A DNA stretch of 64,000 bases from CBDFKB01 sp965248715 (GTDB lineage Bacteria > Pseudomonadota > Alphaproteobacteria > Rhizobiales > Rhizobiaceae). The position numbers and the translations under genes are program-made. Positions 1 through 8,327 of this stretch are shown here, in pieces; the first letter of the stretch is position 1, and every line of letters begins with the position of its first letter. The stretch covers positions 62,001 through 126,000 of the forward strand of contig CBDFKB010000004.1 of assembly GCA_965248715.1 (NCBI GenBank), written 5' to 3'. The notes beneath the pieces were generated by a model. It did no database searches. It was not told the origin of the DNA and saw only the letters and a list, made by a program, of their open reading frames with translations.

Positions 1-165
1 CTGCCGGAAAGTCAGGCGCGGACCTATGATTTTTTTGCCAAATACAGTCCTGGCCGGCACGTTTTCCACCAACTTGCCGGATATGGGCATTTGGATGTTT
101 TCGTTGGCGAAAACGCAAGCCGAGATATTTTTCCGCTGCTGTTAGCTGAACTGGCAAAGGAATAG
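1..165 (+). CDS. Alpha/beta hydrolase, C-terminal fragment (cut by window edge)
   Basis: The first 54 codons are open from base 1 to the TAG at 163-165 and read as the end of a larger protein. The segment with GYGHLDVFVG, followed by a short helix (LLLAELAKE), looks like the last strand and catalytic-His region of alpha/beta hydrolases that accompany, or are fused to, cholesterol-oxidase-type GMC oxidoreductases. The His in GHLD would be the catalytic-triad His. The next gene starts with ATG directly after the stop, so the three genes look like one operon. Family assignment is by remembered motif; the missing N-terminus would settle it. Confidence 0.6.
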   Translation: MPESQARTYDFFAKYSPGRHVFHQLAGYGHLDVFVGENASRDIFPLLLAELAKE

Positions 166-798
166 ATGATGGCCGCGGGCGACAATCATCCAGCTACCGG
201 CGTTCAGTTCAAGGAACGCATGGTCGGGCGTTTGACCTTCGGCGCTAAGACCTGGCGCGAAGGCTATGACAGTTTTGCCGCCATTCCCTTTGTCCTGGAT
301 GGGCGGATCGATATCGCCAATTTGAGCGAGTTCATTGCCGACCCCACCCACACTGGAGGGCTTGAGGGATCAATCTACTCGCCGCGTGTCGGCGGAAGAT
401 TTCCCGCCACCAAGGGCCTGTTTCAATTATTTCGTCCCACCGATGACCCGCTACTAACGCTGATGGTCTACGAAATGACCTATCTTAATGCGGGCAAAAC
501 CTACCGCTTTGCCGGCAAAAAGACCGTTCGCATCGGCCCGCCATGGCGGTTGTGGCCGGAAACCACCACGCTCTATGTCGACCTTCACGAAGGCAAGGGT
601 AAAAAGCCAAAGATCGTCGCGCGTGGAATCATTCGGCTCAGCGTATGGCAAGGCATCCGATTGTTGACCACGCTGCGCGGGCAAAATGGCGGTTTTTTCG
701 CCAATCGCGCGACGGCCTTCCGATTTCTCGCCTTTTTTTCCCGTGAACTTATCCGCACCTATGTGCTGCGCAGACCGGTGGACAATTATGAAGTATGA
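166..798 (+). CDS. GMC-oxidoreductase-associated domain protein
   Basis: A 210-residue soluble protein without signal peptide or obvious catalytic motif. It starts at the ATG directly after the upstream stop (a second ATG follows at codon 2) and ends inside the start of the GMC oxidoreductase, overlapping it by 11 bases, so translation is probably coupled. Its N-terminal FKERMVGRLTFG resembles a stand-alone version of the domain found between the oxidoreductase and hydrolase parts of large fused cholesterol-oxidase-like proteins of actinobacteria and alphaproteobacteria (recollection, not a search). The likely role is an accessory or substrate-binding unit of the adjacent flavoenzyme; the true activity is unknown. 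Confidence 0.6.
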   Translation: MMAAGDNHPATGVQFKERMVGRLTFGAKTWREGYDSFAAIPFVLDGRIDIANLSEFIADPTHTGGLEGSIYSPRVGGRFPATKGLFQLFRPTDDPLLTLMVYEMTYLNAGKTYRFAGKKTVRIGPPWRLWPETTTLYVDLHEGKGKKPKIVARGIIRLSVWQGIRLLTTLRGQNGGFFANRATAFRFLAFFSRELIRTYVLRRPVDNYEV

Positions 799-2359
799 CT
801 TTGTGATCATTGGCAGTGGTTTTGGCGGATCGGTTTCCGCCTGCCGATTGGCAGCGGCCGGACGCAGCGTGTTGGTATTGGAGCGCGGGCGGCGCTGGGG
901 CGTAAACGAATTCCCGCGTGATTCCACTGACGCATGGATGTTTGATCCCGACCAGCCCCATATCCATAATGGCTGGATCGATCTTCGGATGATGGACCAG
1001 ATGTTTGTGGTTCAGGGCGCGGCGGTGGGTGGCGGTTCTTTGATCTATGCCAATGTTTCGATTGATGCGAAGCCAGAACAATTTGAATCGTTCTGGCCAC
1101 CGGAAATTACTCACGCTGGTCTGATGCCTTATTACGAAATTGTCGGTGACATGCTGGGGGTTAATCCGATCCCAAAAAAGCAAGTCACCCGGCGATACCA
1201 GTTGACCCGCGAGGCTGCCAAGGCGATCGGCGACGGCAAACGATTTAGGTCGGTCGATCTCGCGGTGACTTTCGACCCAAAGGCAAAAATCGATCCGGAC
1301 AATTTACCCGATCCCGACTCGATCAAACTTAAGCCAAACCGGTTCGGAAAGCTGCAGGGCACCTGCATGCATTGCGGCAATTGCGATATCGGCTGCGATG
1401 TGTTGGCCCGCAACACCCTTGATCTCAACTATCTCGCCGATGCCGAAAACAATGGTGCAACCGTCGCGCCGCTTTCCATGGTGTCGCGCCTAAGTCCAAT
1501 TGATGGTGGCTACCGGATATTTTATGACAAGCTTTCCGGCGGCAGCCGCGAACCACATGAGGTCGATGCAACTAATGTCATACTGGCCGCTGGGTCTTTG
1601 GGTTCAACGGAAATTTTGCTGCGTTGCCGGGACCAATATCGGACCTTGCCCAATCTTAGTGCCGCGCTCGGCCATGGCTGGAGTTCCAATGGCGATTTCC
1701 TGACTCCAGCATTTTATTCCAACCGCAAGATTTCTCCGACGATTGGGCCAACCATTACTTGTGCGATTGATTATCTCGATAGGGAAGAAGGAAGACGGGT
1801 GTTCGTCGAGGATGGCGGGTTTCCCAATGTGTTCGCCAATTTCTTATCGGCCAGTAGCAATTACCCGCACCTGTCGGTCGGCAAGCGTTTCTTGCGCATG
1901 TTGGTCGAGGGTTTCGAAAAGCGTGATATGGCCCAAGACCTGATGCCCTGGTTTGGTCAAGGCGTGGATGCCGCCGACGGCCAACTTTATTTGGGTCGAA
2001 AATGGTATGCGCCGTGGCGGCGGTCCTTGCGGCTCAACTGGGATGTCAGCCGTTCGCAAGCGACAATCCAGGCTTTGATAGACAAACACCAGGAGTTGGC
2101 CGCCGCAACCGGCGGCAATCCGATCGTGCCGCCGACCTGGACCTTGTTGAAAACATTGTTCACGCCCCATCCGCTTGGTGGGTGTGGCATGTCGGCTTCA
2201 CCGGCCGGCGGGGTGGTCGATCACCGTGGACAGGTGTTTGGATATGAGGGGCTGCATGTTAGTGACGGCTCAATTATACCGCGTGCGCTAGGGATCAATC
2301 CCTCAAAGACCATTGCGGCGCTGGCCGAGCGCAACATTGAGATGATATTGGCAGATTAG
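788..2359 (+). CDS. GMC family oxidoreductase (cholesterol-oxidase-like flavoenzyme)
   Basis: A 523-residue FAD-dependent alcohol oxidoreductase. The N-terminus MKYDFVIIGSGFGGSVSA is a textbook dinucleotide-binding fold. Near residue 190 a Cys-rich stretch (CMHCGNCDIGCD) is typical of the cholesterol-oxidase branch of GMC enzymes. The C-terminus holds HPLGGCGM, followed by LHVSDGSIIPRALGINPS, the active-site His and FAD-binding end of the family. An upstream in-frame start at 686 lies deep inside the previous gene; I chose ATG 788 because the FAD motif begins at once and the 11-base overlap is normal for coupled genes. The expected reaction is oxidation of a sterol or other bulky alcohol; the substrate cannot be read from the sequence. 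Confidence 0.88.
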   Translation: MKYDFVIIGSGFGGSVSACRLAAAGRSVLVLERGRRWGVNEFPRDSTDAWMFDPDQPHIHNGWIDLRMMDQMFVVQGAAVGGGSLIYANVSIDAKPEQFESFWPPEITHAGLMPYYEIVGDMLGVNPIPKKQVTRRYQLTREAAKAIGDGKRFRSVDLAVTFDPKAKIDPDNLPDPDSIKLKPNRFGKLQGTCMHCGNCDIGCDVLARNTLDLNYLADAENNGATVAPLSMVSRLSPIDGGYRIFYDKLSGGSREPHEVDATNVILAAGSLGSTEILLRCRDQYRTLPNLSAALGHGWSSNGDFLTPAFYSNRKISPTIGPTITCAIDYLDREEGRRVFVEDGGFPNVFANFLSASSNYPHLSVGKRFLRMLVEGFEKRDMAQDLMPWFGQGVDAADGQLYLGRKWYAPWRRSLRLNWDVSRSQATIQALIDKHQELAAATGGNPIVPPTWTLLKTLFTPHPLGGCGMSASPAGGVVDHRGQVFGYEGLHVSDGSIIPRALGINPSKTIAALAERNIEMILAD

Positions 2360-2480
2360 AACCGCTCGGTTTTGATGGGATCGAAACCAGACCCCAGAGC
2401 GCAACGGAGTTCCAGAGAAACCTAAGTCGGCCGGGAGTAGTTTTCAGTTCCACCTTGCAGTAGTTAATATTGGTCATTGG

Positions 2481-2582
2481 AGCGTGTCACCCAAAAGTGG
2501 GTACCGGTTTTGGGAAAAATGACACGCATAAACAAAAAGATAGCGCTACGAAGCGAATCCAACGCTTCGTGACAAGCGCTAG
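2481..2582 (+). repeat. RIME-like repeat, family A copy 1
   Basis: A 102-base palindromic-mosaic repeat with two internal hairpins: one around CCAAAAGTGGGTACCGGTTT, one around the GCGAATCC..GCTTCGTGAC half. The same unit recurs at 14655, 17603, 25708, 30984, 40279 and 54121, with a divergent copy at 20304. It ends in GCTAG, only 12 bases before the next ATG, so the ribosome site of that gene (AGGA at 2587-2590) lies immediately beside the repeat. It resembles the RIME elements described in rhizobia. Confidence 0.85.
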
Positions 2583-2594
2583 CGTCAGGAATTC

Positions 2595-3335
2595 ATGCAG
2601 CAAATAGATATTACCTTGATCGCCGGTCGTAGGCCAAAACTTTTGCAGCGCACGCTCGAATCTTTCGCGCGCAATGTGTTCGACCATTTCCAGATCAATG
2701 GGGTGTATGCCAATGTGGATCCGATTTTTGGCGAAACCGCCGAAGAAGATATTTGCGTCGATTTAATTCGCCAATATTTTCCTACCGCTGACATTGTCCG
2801 CCCGGCGTCGCCCGGATTTTGTGCCGCTGTTGCCGGGTGTTGGCAAAGGACCAGTGCCAAGACCATATTTCATCTCGAAGATGACTGGCTGTGCAATGAG
2901 CCGATCGGTCCGGAAGATATATTGGCACTTGCGGGTTCGACCAAACAGCTATCGTTGCTGAGCAAGGAAAAAAACTGGGACGGCAGCGCGCAATATCAGA
3001 TTCACAAATTGCAAGTGAAATTGCTCGGGGTGCGGGTGTATAGGCGTATGGTCAACAAATTCAGCACCTCGCCATCCTTTATCGACGGGGATTTCGCGCG
3101 CGCCGCTAGCGCGTTGATGGACCTGCGGCTCGATCCCGAGAAACAGTTTTGCAATCGCACCAATATGGCGCTATTTCGCTATGTCACTCCGTATAAGAAC
3201 CGCCTGTTGTTCGGCAAGGAGCAATCGCCTCTGATAACCGACATTGGTCGCCAATGGCGCGATGAACGCCGGATAGAAAAGTCGGTTATTGACGGGGTCA
3301 GCTATTGGCGAAAAATGGCGAATGACCCCGTTTAG
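2595..3335 (+). CDS. Glycosyltransferase-like protein (GT-A fold)
   Basis: A 246-residue cytoplasmic protein with no signal peptide. It opens with IDITLIAGRRPKLLQRTLES, the first strand and helix of nucleotide-sugar transferases of GT-A fold, and has HLEDDW near residue 92, which looks like the metal-binding acidic cluster of such enzymes. It stands alone between a repeat and a convergent hydrolase gene. The start is supported by AGGA eight bases upstream. Donor and acceptor are unknown. It could be a surface-polysaccharide or lipooligosaccharide enzyme; confidence is good for the fold, low for function. Confidence 0.6.
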   Translation: MQQIDITLIAGRRPKLLQRTLESFARNVFDHFQINGVYANVDPIFGETAEEDICVDLIRQYFPTADIVRPASPGFCAAVAGCWQRTSAKTIFHLEDDWLCNEPIGPEDILALAGSTKQLSLLSKEKNWDGSAQYQIHKLQVKLLGVRVYRRMVNKFSTSPSFIDGDFARAASALMDLRLDPEKQFCNRTNMALFRYVTPYKNRLLFGKEQSPLITDIGRQWRDERRIEKSVIDGVSYWRKMANDPV

Positions 3336-3436
3336 AGCGGGCTGTGGTTCCCTTGGCATAAGGTCGGGATCTATGGATCTGTTTTTTGACACTTTTTGTC
3401 GAAAATCCTGTTTTCAGATTTGGGAAAGCGCTGGGC

Positions 3437-5878
3437 TCAAATGCCGAATTCATCTGCAATCCACGGGCTGGCGATTTCTGTAGAGCGCTGTATCAATTCT
3501 GCCAGATTATCTTCCTGCAATTCTTCGGCAAAATCGCTGACGCCGATGTCGCCGGACACGCTGGCAACCGATGTATGGGCGCCGTTGGCGAGGGTATAGT
3601 CGAATTCAAACTGCCCAACCGGGCTGTCCAGCGAATGGACCGTCAGGGTGTTGTCGGCGTTACGTTGCACCAGGCCAACCCCATAAATGTAATCGGTCCA
3701 GCCATTGGCATAGAAATCGACCCCATTGATCTGGGTGATGACCGTTGCGTCACGGTCGCCGCCTTGGTCGTTTGCAAGCACATCGACCCTAACCGTGTCA
3801 CCGGCTTCAATGACGATACCGGCATCGTTTGCAGCGACACCACCGGTGTAAGGTGCGATCGTACCGCCTACTGTTGCGACCGTGGTGTGTGCGCCATCGC
3901 TAACGGTGTATTGGAATTCAAACTGCCCAGCCGGGCTGTCCAGCGAATGGATCGTCAGAGTGTTGTCGGCGTTACGTTGCACCAGGCCAACCCCATAAAT
4001 GTAATCGGTCCAGCCATTGGCATAGAAATCGACCCCATTGATCTGGGTGATGACCATTGCGTCACGCTCGCCGCCTTGGTCGTTTGCAAGCACATCGACG
4101 GTTATCGTCTGGCCGGCAATGATTTCGATGCCGGTATCATTGGTTGCTACAGTGTCAATTGCATCTGCAACACTGCCACTGCCACCATTGCCGCGGGTGA
4201 TGTCAATATTGCTGAGTTCAATCTCTGTGCCATCCGCAAAGAGCAAGGTTTCGAGATTGATGCCTTCGATGCTTTGGCCGTTGCCCGAAACGGTCACATG
4301 CCGACCATCGCCGGCCACGAGATAATCGGACTGGGCGCCGCTCAGCAAAAGCCGATCCGAACCCATTCCACCATCCACGCGGTTATTACCGGTGCCGGCG
4401 TCGATTACATCATCGCCCTGATTGCCGTAGATGTGGTCATTTCCGGTGCCACCGTTTAGCCGGTCATTGCCGCTGCCGCCATAAATCCGGTCGTCCCCAG
4501 CGCCACCGTCTACCGCGTCATCGCCATTGCCAGCGAACAGGCTGTCATCGAACGCCGAACCAACAATGGTGTCATCACCATCATGGGATAAGACAATATG
4601 TCCAGAGGTAAGACCGGTCGAAATTTCCGTCTGCGAGCTGAGATCGATCGTCGAGCGGCTGTGCACGCTATGGATATTGTGGCTCTGGAAGTCCTCGCCG
4701 CTGGAAATCGCATTGAACAATAGTGCAGCCGGTTTTGCGGTTATCTCGCCCTCTACCTCATGAAACAGGCCGAATGCATCTTCCGCGTCGTTGATTGTAC
4801 CATTATTGCCCAAATCGTTGTCATAGGCGTCAAATTGCAGATTGTGCTCATATGATTGATTATCGAGGATGTGGTGGGCAACTACACCCTTCAGATTGGG
4901 ATTGTCCCAAGCATCAATCACACCGAACGCTTCGGCGTACCATCTTGCTTGATCGATTTCGCCGTCCTCGCCGGCATTGCGGTAGCCAAGGTGGGAGGCG
5001 ACGCCAAATTCGGTGATCCACAAATTTGCATCGGCAAAGCCATATTCAGCCATCAGGTGTTGAAATTCGTACATCGCACCTTGAAAACTGTAATAGTGAT
5101 CCCAAGCCTGCGCATCGCCCACGGGATTGCCGACCCAGTCGGTCGGTCGGCCCGACTCAGGGGTGGCATAGGAATAATCATAGCTTGTGTATGGATGGAG
5201 CGAAAACGCATCAATTTCGGCGCCCAGCGCTTGTAGCCTGGCAAACATGGCTTGTGCGAAGGCCACGTCATTGTGGGCGATGCCGCCGGCGATCACGCTG
5301 ATATCCACATCGACATCAAGCGCTTTGATGGCTTGGTTGGTCGCGTGCAAATATTCGGCATACCATTCGCCGTTTTCGACGCTGACCGAATAGTAGCGTT
5401 GGTTTGCCAGGTCCGCTTCAACATACCCGTCAACATATTGATAGGTCATGTTTGGTTCGTTGCCGACTTCCCAGCCTTCGATCATTTCGACAAATTGCGG
5501 GAATTGCTGATAGGTTTCCTCGACGAGAACCGCAAACCGATTGGCGAGTTCGGTAAGATCATCATAATTGCCGGGATGGCCCTGGGGGGTGCCGTCAGAT
5601 GATAGATCCGGTGGCGTCTGGCCGGGCTCAAAAATCACCTTGATGCCGGTGGCCGCTGCGGCTGCAAGCCATTCGCCAATGTCATCGAGTGCCCAATTAG
5701 CCATGCCATCAGGCCCTACCACTGACAAATCAACCGGAACCCTGACAATATTTGATCCGGCTTCGGCGGCCAGCGCGATCAGATCGGGTCCGCGTTTGCC
5801 TAGGTGAACAGGTGCATTGGCTTCTAGAAAATTATTTAGTAGGGCATGGGTTCCGATGGATATCTGAGACAGGGACAT
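3437..5878 (-). CDS. Secreted RTX-type glycoside hydrolase with duplicated C-terminal module
   Basis: An 813-residue modular protein. Residues 1-390 form a TIM-barrel hydrolase of clan GH-A type: WEVGNEP (acid/base Glu141) and LWITEFG (nucleophile Glu290), spaced as in GH5/GH39-like enzymes. Residues about 432-513 carry GGxGxDx-type RTX nonapeptides (GGAGDDRIYGGSGNDRLNGG), which bind calcium. Residues 579-676 and 682-779 are two near-identical copies of a module built around VDVLANDQGG and ITQINGVDFYANGW, resembling cadherin/VCBS-like beta domains. There is no N-terminal signal peptide, so export by a type I secretion system through the C-terminus is inferred; no such system lies in the window. 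Substrate is unknown, probably an extracellular or matrix polysaccharide. Confidence 0.8.
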   Translation of the reverse strand: MSLSQISIGTHALLNNFLEANAPVHLGKRGPDLIALAAEAGSNIVRVPVDLSVVGPDGMANWALDDIGEWLAAAAATGIKVIFEPGQTPPDLSSDGTPQGHPGNYDDLTELANRFAVLVEETYQQFPQFVEMIEGWEVGNEPNMTYQYVDGYVEADLANQRYYSVSVENGEWYAEYLHATNQAIKALDVDVDISVIAGGIAHNDVAFAQAMFARLQALGAEIDAFSLHPYTSYDYSYATPESGRPTDWVGNPVGDAQAWDHYYSFQGAMYEFQHLMAEYGFADANLWITEFGVASHLGYRNAGEDGEIDQARWYAEAFGVIDAWDNPNLKGVVAHHILDNQSYEHNLQFDAYDNDLGNNGTINDAEDAFGLFHEVEGEITAKPAALLFNAISSGEDFQSHNIHSVHSRSTIDLSSQTEISTGLTSGHIVLSHDGDDTIVGSAFDDSLFAGNGDDAVDGGAGDDRIYGGSGNDRLNGGTGNDHIYGNQGDDVIDAGTGNNRVDGGMGSDRLLLSGAQSDYLVAGDGRHVTVSGNGQSIEGINLETLLFADGTEIELSNIDITRGNGGSGSVADAIDTVATNDTGIEIIAGQTITVDVLANDQGGERDAMVITQINGVDFYANGWTDYIYGVGLVQRNADNTLTIHSLDSPAGQFEFQYTVSDGAHTTVATVGGTIAPYTGGVAANDAGIVIEAGDTVRVDVLANDQGGDRDATVITQINGVDFYANGWTDYIYGVGLVQRNADNTLTVHSLDSPVGQFEFDYTLANGAHTSVASVSGDIGVSDFAEELQEDNLAELIQRSTEIASPWIADEFGI
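3542..4144 (-). repeat. Tandem duplication of a ~98-codon module inside the hydrolase gene
   Basis: Two direct copies, at 3542-3835 and 3851-4144, are nearly identical at DNA level over their central ~150 bases. They encode modules that share an unbroken identical core of over 30 residues. The high nucleotide identity points to a recent duplication or ongoing gene conversion. Confidence 0.85.
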
Positions 5879-6103
5879 GAATTTCTCCGTTACATTTGTT
5901 GAGACGGAAGATATTCCACGATGATCCTATCGTCAAATACTATATTAAATAATGATTTTCTACATTTCTAATGCTTATAGAAAATATATCAGGTTTTTAT
6001 TCGATTTTAGACAACTAACCTTCGACTTTAATCGATAATTTTGCTATAATATGATAACAATTTTATCTATCTAGGTCGTTTTGGAAGATCAGGTCCCGCT
6101 GAA
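5879..6103. other. AT-rich intergenic region upstream of the RTX hydrolase
   Basis: This stretch is far richer in A and T than its surroundings (for example around 5935-6065) and has no supportable ORF. It probably holds the promoter of the minus-strand hydrolase gene. The abrupt change in base composition is compatible with the hydrolase having been acquired by transfer. Confidence 0.5.
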
Positions 6104-6251
6104 GCTGGACACCCGCAAAAACCTCAGCGGTCGTTCTGATGGTTGTCTGATAAAGAGAACATTCCAGAATCAAGCCATGAACGAACAGGAATCAAACGTA
6201 TCTCCACATCCGGCTAAATATTTGGACTGGAGGTTTTTGCGGGTGCCCAGC
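6104..6251. repeat. Inverted-repeat element with 22-base arms
   Basis: The arm at 6104-6125 (begins GCTGGACACCCGCAAAAA) is matched in reverse complement at 6230-6251 with one mismatch; 104 unrelated bases lie between. The right arm ends exactly at the stop codon of the permease gene that runs in from the right. It may be a small MITE or a long-loop terminator; no other copy was seen in this window. Confidence 0.6.
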
Positions 6252-7219
6252 TACTTCAGGTAAGGTTCGCCGATCGCTGCCGGCGGGGTGGCGCGGCCAA
6301 TGAAGCCGGCCAACAACAGCACGGTCATGATATAAGGCAGTGCCAACATCAATTGCACCGGCGCTTCGCCAATCAGAGGTATATCGACCCCTTGCAAGCG
6401 TGCCGCGCCTGCTTCGAGAAATCCGAACATCAAACAGGCACCAAGCGCCGGCACCGGACGCCATTTGCCAAATATTACCGCAGCAAGCGCGATATAGCCT
6501 TTGCCAGCAGACATTTCGCGCACGAAACCGCCCCCCTGACCGATCGACAGATAGGCACCGGCGATGCCGCATAATACGCCAGCCAGAATAACGGCGCGGT
6601 AGCGCAGCCAGTAGACCGACACACCGGCGCTATCCACCGCTTCCGGCACTTCGCCAACTGCGCGAAGGCGCAACCCGAACCGGGTCTTATACAACAGCCA
6701 GGCGCTCAGCGGCACGGTCAAAAGCGCGATATAGACCAGCGCATTATGACCCGAAATCAGTTCACGATAGATGGTGCCGAGGATCGGCACCTGGTTCAGC
6801 GTGTCGGTCAACCACCATACCACGGGACGAAACCGTTCGGTTTGCGCCAGCGACGGTGTTTGCCCGCCCTGGTGAAACAGCGCAATGCCGATGGTGACGG
6901 TCAATCCGGAAGCCAGAATATTGATTGCCAGACCACTGACCACCTGGTTGCCACGGTGGGTGATGCAGGCAAATCCGTGTACCAGCGCCATCAAAACTGA
7001 CGCAAAAATGGCGGCAAGCAGACCGACCCAGGCCGAACCGGCTAAATGGGCGACTGCGGCCGCAACGAAAGCTGCCGACAACATCTTGCCTTCGAGCGAA
7101 ATGTCGATCACGCCGGAACGCTCGGAAAAAATCCCCGCCATCGCACACAAGATCAAGGGTGCGGCCAGACGTATCGTGGCATCAAACGTCAATAATAGCT
7201 GCAGCGCGAAATCAGCCAT
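6251..7219 (-). CDS. BMP-family ABC transporter permease (second subunit)
   Basis: A 322-residue inner-membrane permease of the branched-chain/ribose type (BPD_transp_2), about nine hydrophobic segments, with the characteristic EGKMLSAA near the N-terminus and GRGGGFV-like GQGGGFVREMSAGKGYIAL in the second half. It is homologous to NupQ/YufQ-type subunits of nucleoside importers. I use ATG 7219 (overlapping the previous gene by 8 bases) rather than an in-frame TTG at 7252. It is the last gene of a minus-strand ATPase-permease-permease set. It works with the neighbouring permease to form the channel; the ligand is probably a nucleoside or purine-like compound, inferred from the family. Confidence 0.88.
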   Translation of the reverse strand: MADFALQLLLTFDATIRLAAPLILCAMAGIFSERSGVIDISLEGKMLSAAFVAAAVAHLAGSAWVGLLAAIFASVLMALVHGFACITHRGNQVVSGLAINILASGLTVTIGIALFHQGGQTPSLAQTERFRPVVWWLTDTLNQVPILGTIYRELISGHNALVYIALLTVPLSAWLLYKTRFGLRLRAVGEVPEAVDSAGVSVYWLRYRAVILAGVLCGIAGAYLSIGQGGGFVREMSAGKGYIALAAVIFGKWRPVPALGACLMFGFLEAGAARLQGVDIPLIGEAPVQLMLALPYIMTVLLLAGFIGRATPPAAIGEPYLK

Positions 7220-8327
7220 TGACCGCCTCGCGTCTGCGTGAATAGGCGCCAAGCATTTTCGCCAGCGGCGGGTTGAACATGTAGGCCAGCGCGCCGGAGA
7301 ACAAGATGATCATGCCCTGGATCAACAACACCATTTCGCGGGTGATCGACTGAAACTCGAAATCGAGTTCGGCGCCGCCCTGATAGAGCGCGCCGAACAA
7401 CAGGCTGGCGAGAAAGATGCCGATCGGATGGTTGCGGCCCATCAGCGCCACGGCAATGCCGGTGAAGCCGTATCCGGAGGTAAAATTGAGGATCATGCGG
7501 TGCTGCACCCCCAGCACCTCATTTACCGCCATCAGCCCTGCCATCGCGCCGGAAATCGCCAGGGTGATGACAACGATCTTGGGCACATTGATGCCCGCAT
7601 AATGGGCGGCGTGGGGGTTCTGGCCAGCGGCGCGAATTTCATAGCCAAGGCGGGTGCGCCAGATCAGCACCCAAAACAAAAACAGCGAGGCAAGTGCAAT
7701 TAGGAATGAAAAATTGAGCGGCGACGGTGCTATTTGGAAGCCGAATGCTGCCGCCATGCTCTGCATGTTCGGCATTTGCCCAGCCACGGCGAATTTCGAC
7801 GTCTGCGGCGACATTTGGCCAGGTTCGATCAATGGTCCGGCAAGTAGCCACACCATCAGCGACGCGGCAATGAAATTGAACATAATGGTGGTGATGACGA
7901 TGTGGCTGCCACGTTTGGCTTGCAAATAACCGGGTACCATGCCCCACGCGGCGCCGAACAGGGCTGCACCGGCAACTGCCAGTGGCAGCACCACCAGCAT
8001 CGGTAGAAACGAGGCCAACCACAGGCTGACCAGGGCCGCGCCAAGCCCGCCCATATAGGCCTGGCCTTCGCCGCCGATATTAAACATCATGGCGTGAAAG
8101 GCGACGGCGACGGCAAGACCGGTGAAGATGAAATTGGTAGTATAATACAGGGTATATCCAAGGCTGCCGGGATAAACGAAGGCGCCCTTCATCATCACCT
8201 TCAATGCAATGAACGGGTTTTCGCCGATCGCAAACACGATCAACCCGCAGACAATGAAGGCAGCTAGTAGATTGATCGCTGGCAATAAAAACAGATCGGC
8301 CCATCGCGGCAGCGGCGGCGCGCTCAT
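7212..8327 (-). CDS. BMP-family ABC transporter permease (first subunit)
   Basis: A 371-residue membrane permease of the NupP/YufP type. It has several transmembrane segments and the conserved FNIGGEGQAYMG stretch near residue 83, which marks the first permease of these importers. The start codon overlaps the end of the ATPase gene by 4 bases and the stop overlaps the second permease, so the three are translationally coupled. The membrane topology and position in the operon agree with a heterodimeric translocator. Confidence 0.88.
   Translation of the reverse strand: MSAPPLPRWADLFLLPAINLLAAFIVCGLIVFAIGENPFIALKVMMKGAFVYPGSLGYTLYYTTNFIFTGLAVAVAFHAMMFNIGGEGQAYMGGLGAALVSLWLASFLPMLVVLPLAVAGAALFGAAWGMVPGYLQAKRGSHIVITTIMFNFIAASLMVWLLAGPLIEPGQMSPQTSKFAVAGQMPNMQSMAAAFGFQIAPSPLNFSFLIALASLFLFWVLIWRTRLGYEIRAAGQNPHAAHYAGINVPKIVVITLAISGAMAGLMAVNEVLGVQHRMILNFTSGYGFTGIAVALMGRNHPIGIFLASLLFGALYQGGAELDFEFQSITREMVLLIQGMIILFSGALAYMFNPPLAKMLGAYSRRREAVNG

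Noticed and set aside
3542..4144. Direct repeats as a CRISPR-like array
   Set aside because: Only two units of ~290 bases, both coding for protein modules; no short regularly spaced repeats or cas genes anywhere in the window.
3386..4459. Plus-strand ORF of 357 codons opposite the RTX hydrolase gene
   Set aside because: It is an antisense shadow created by the repetitive, biased codons of the minus-strand gene; no ribosome site or recognisable domain.
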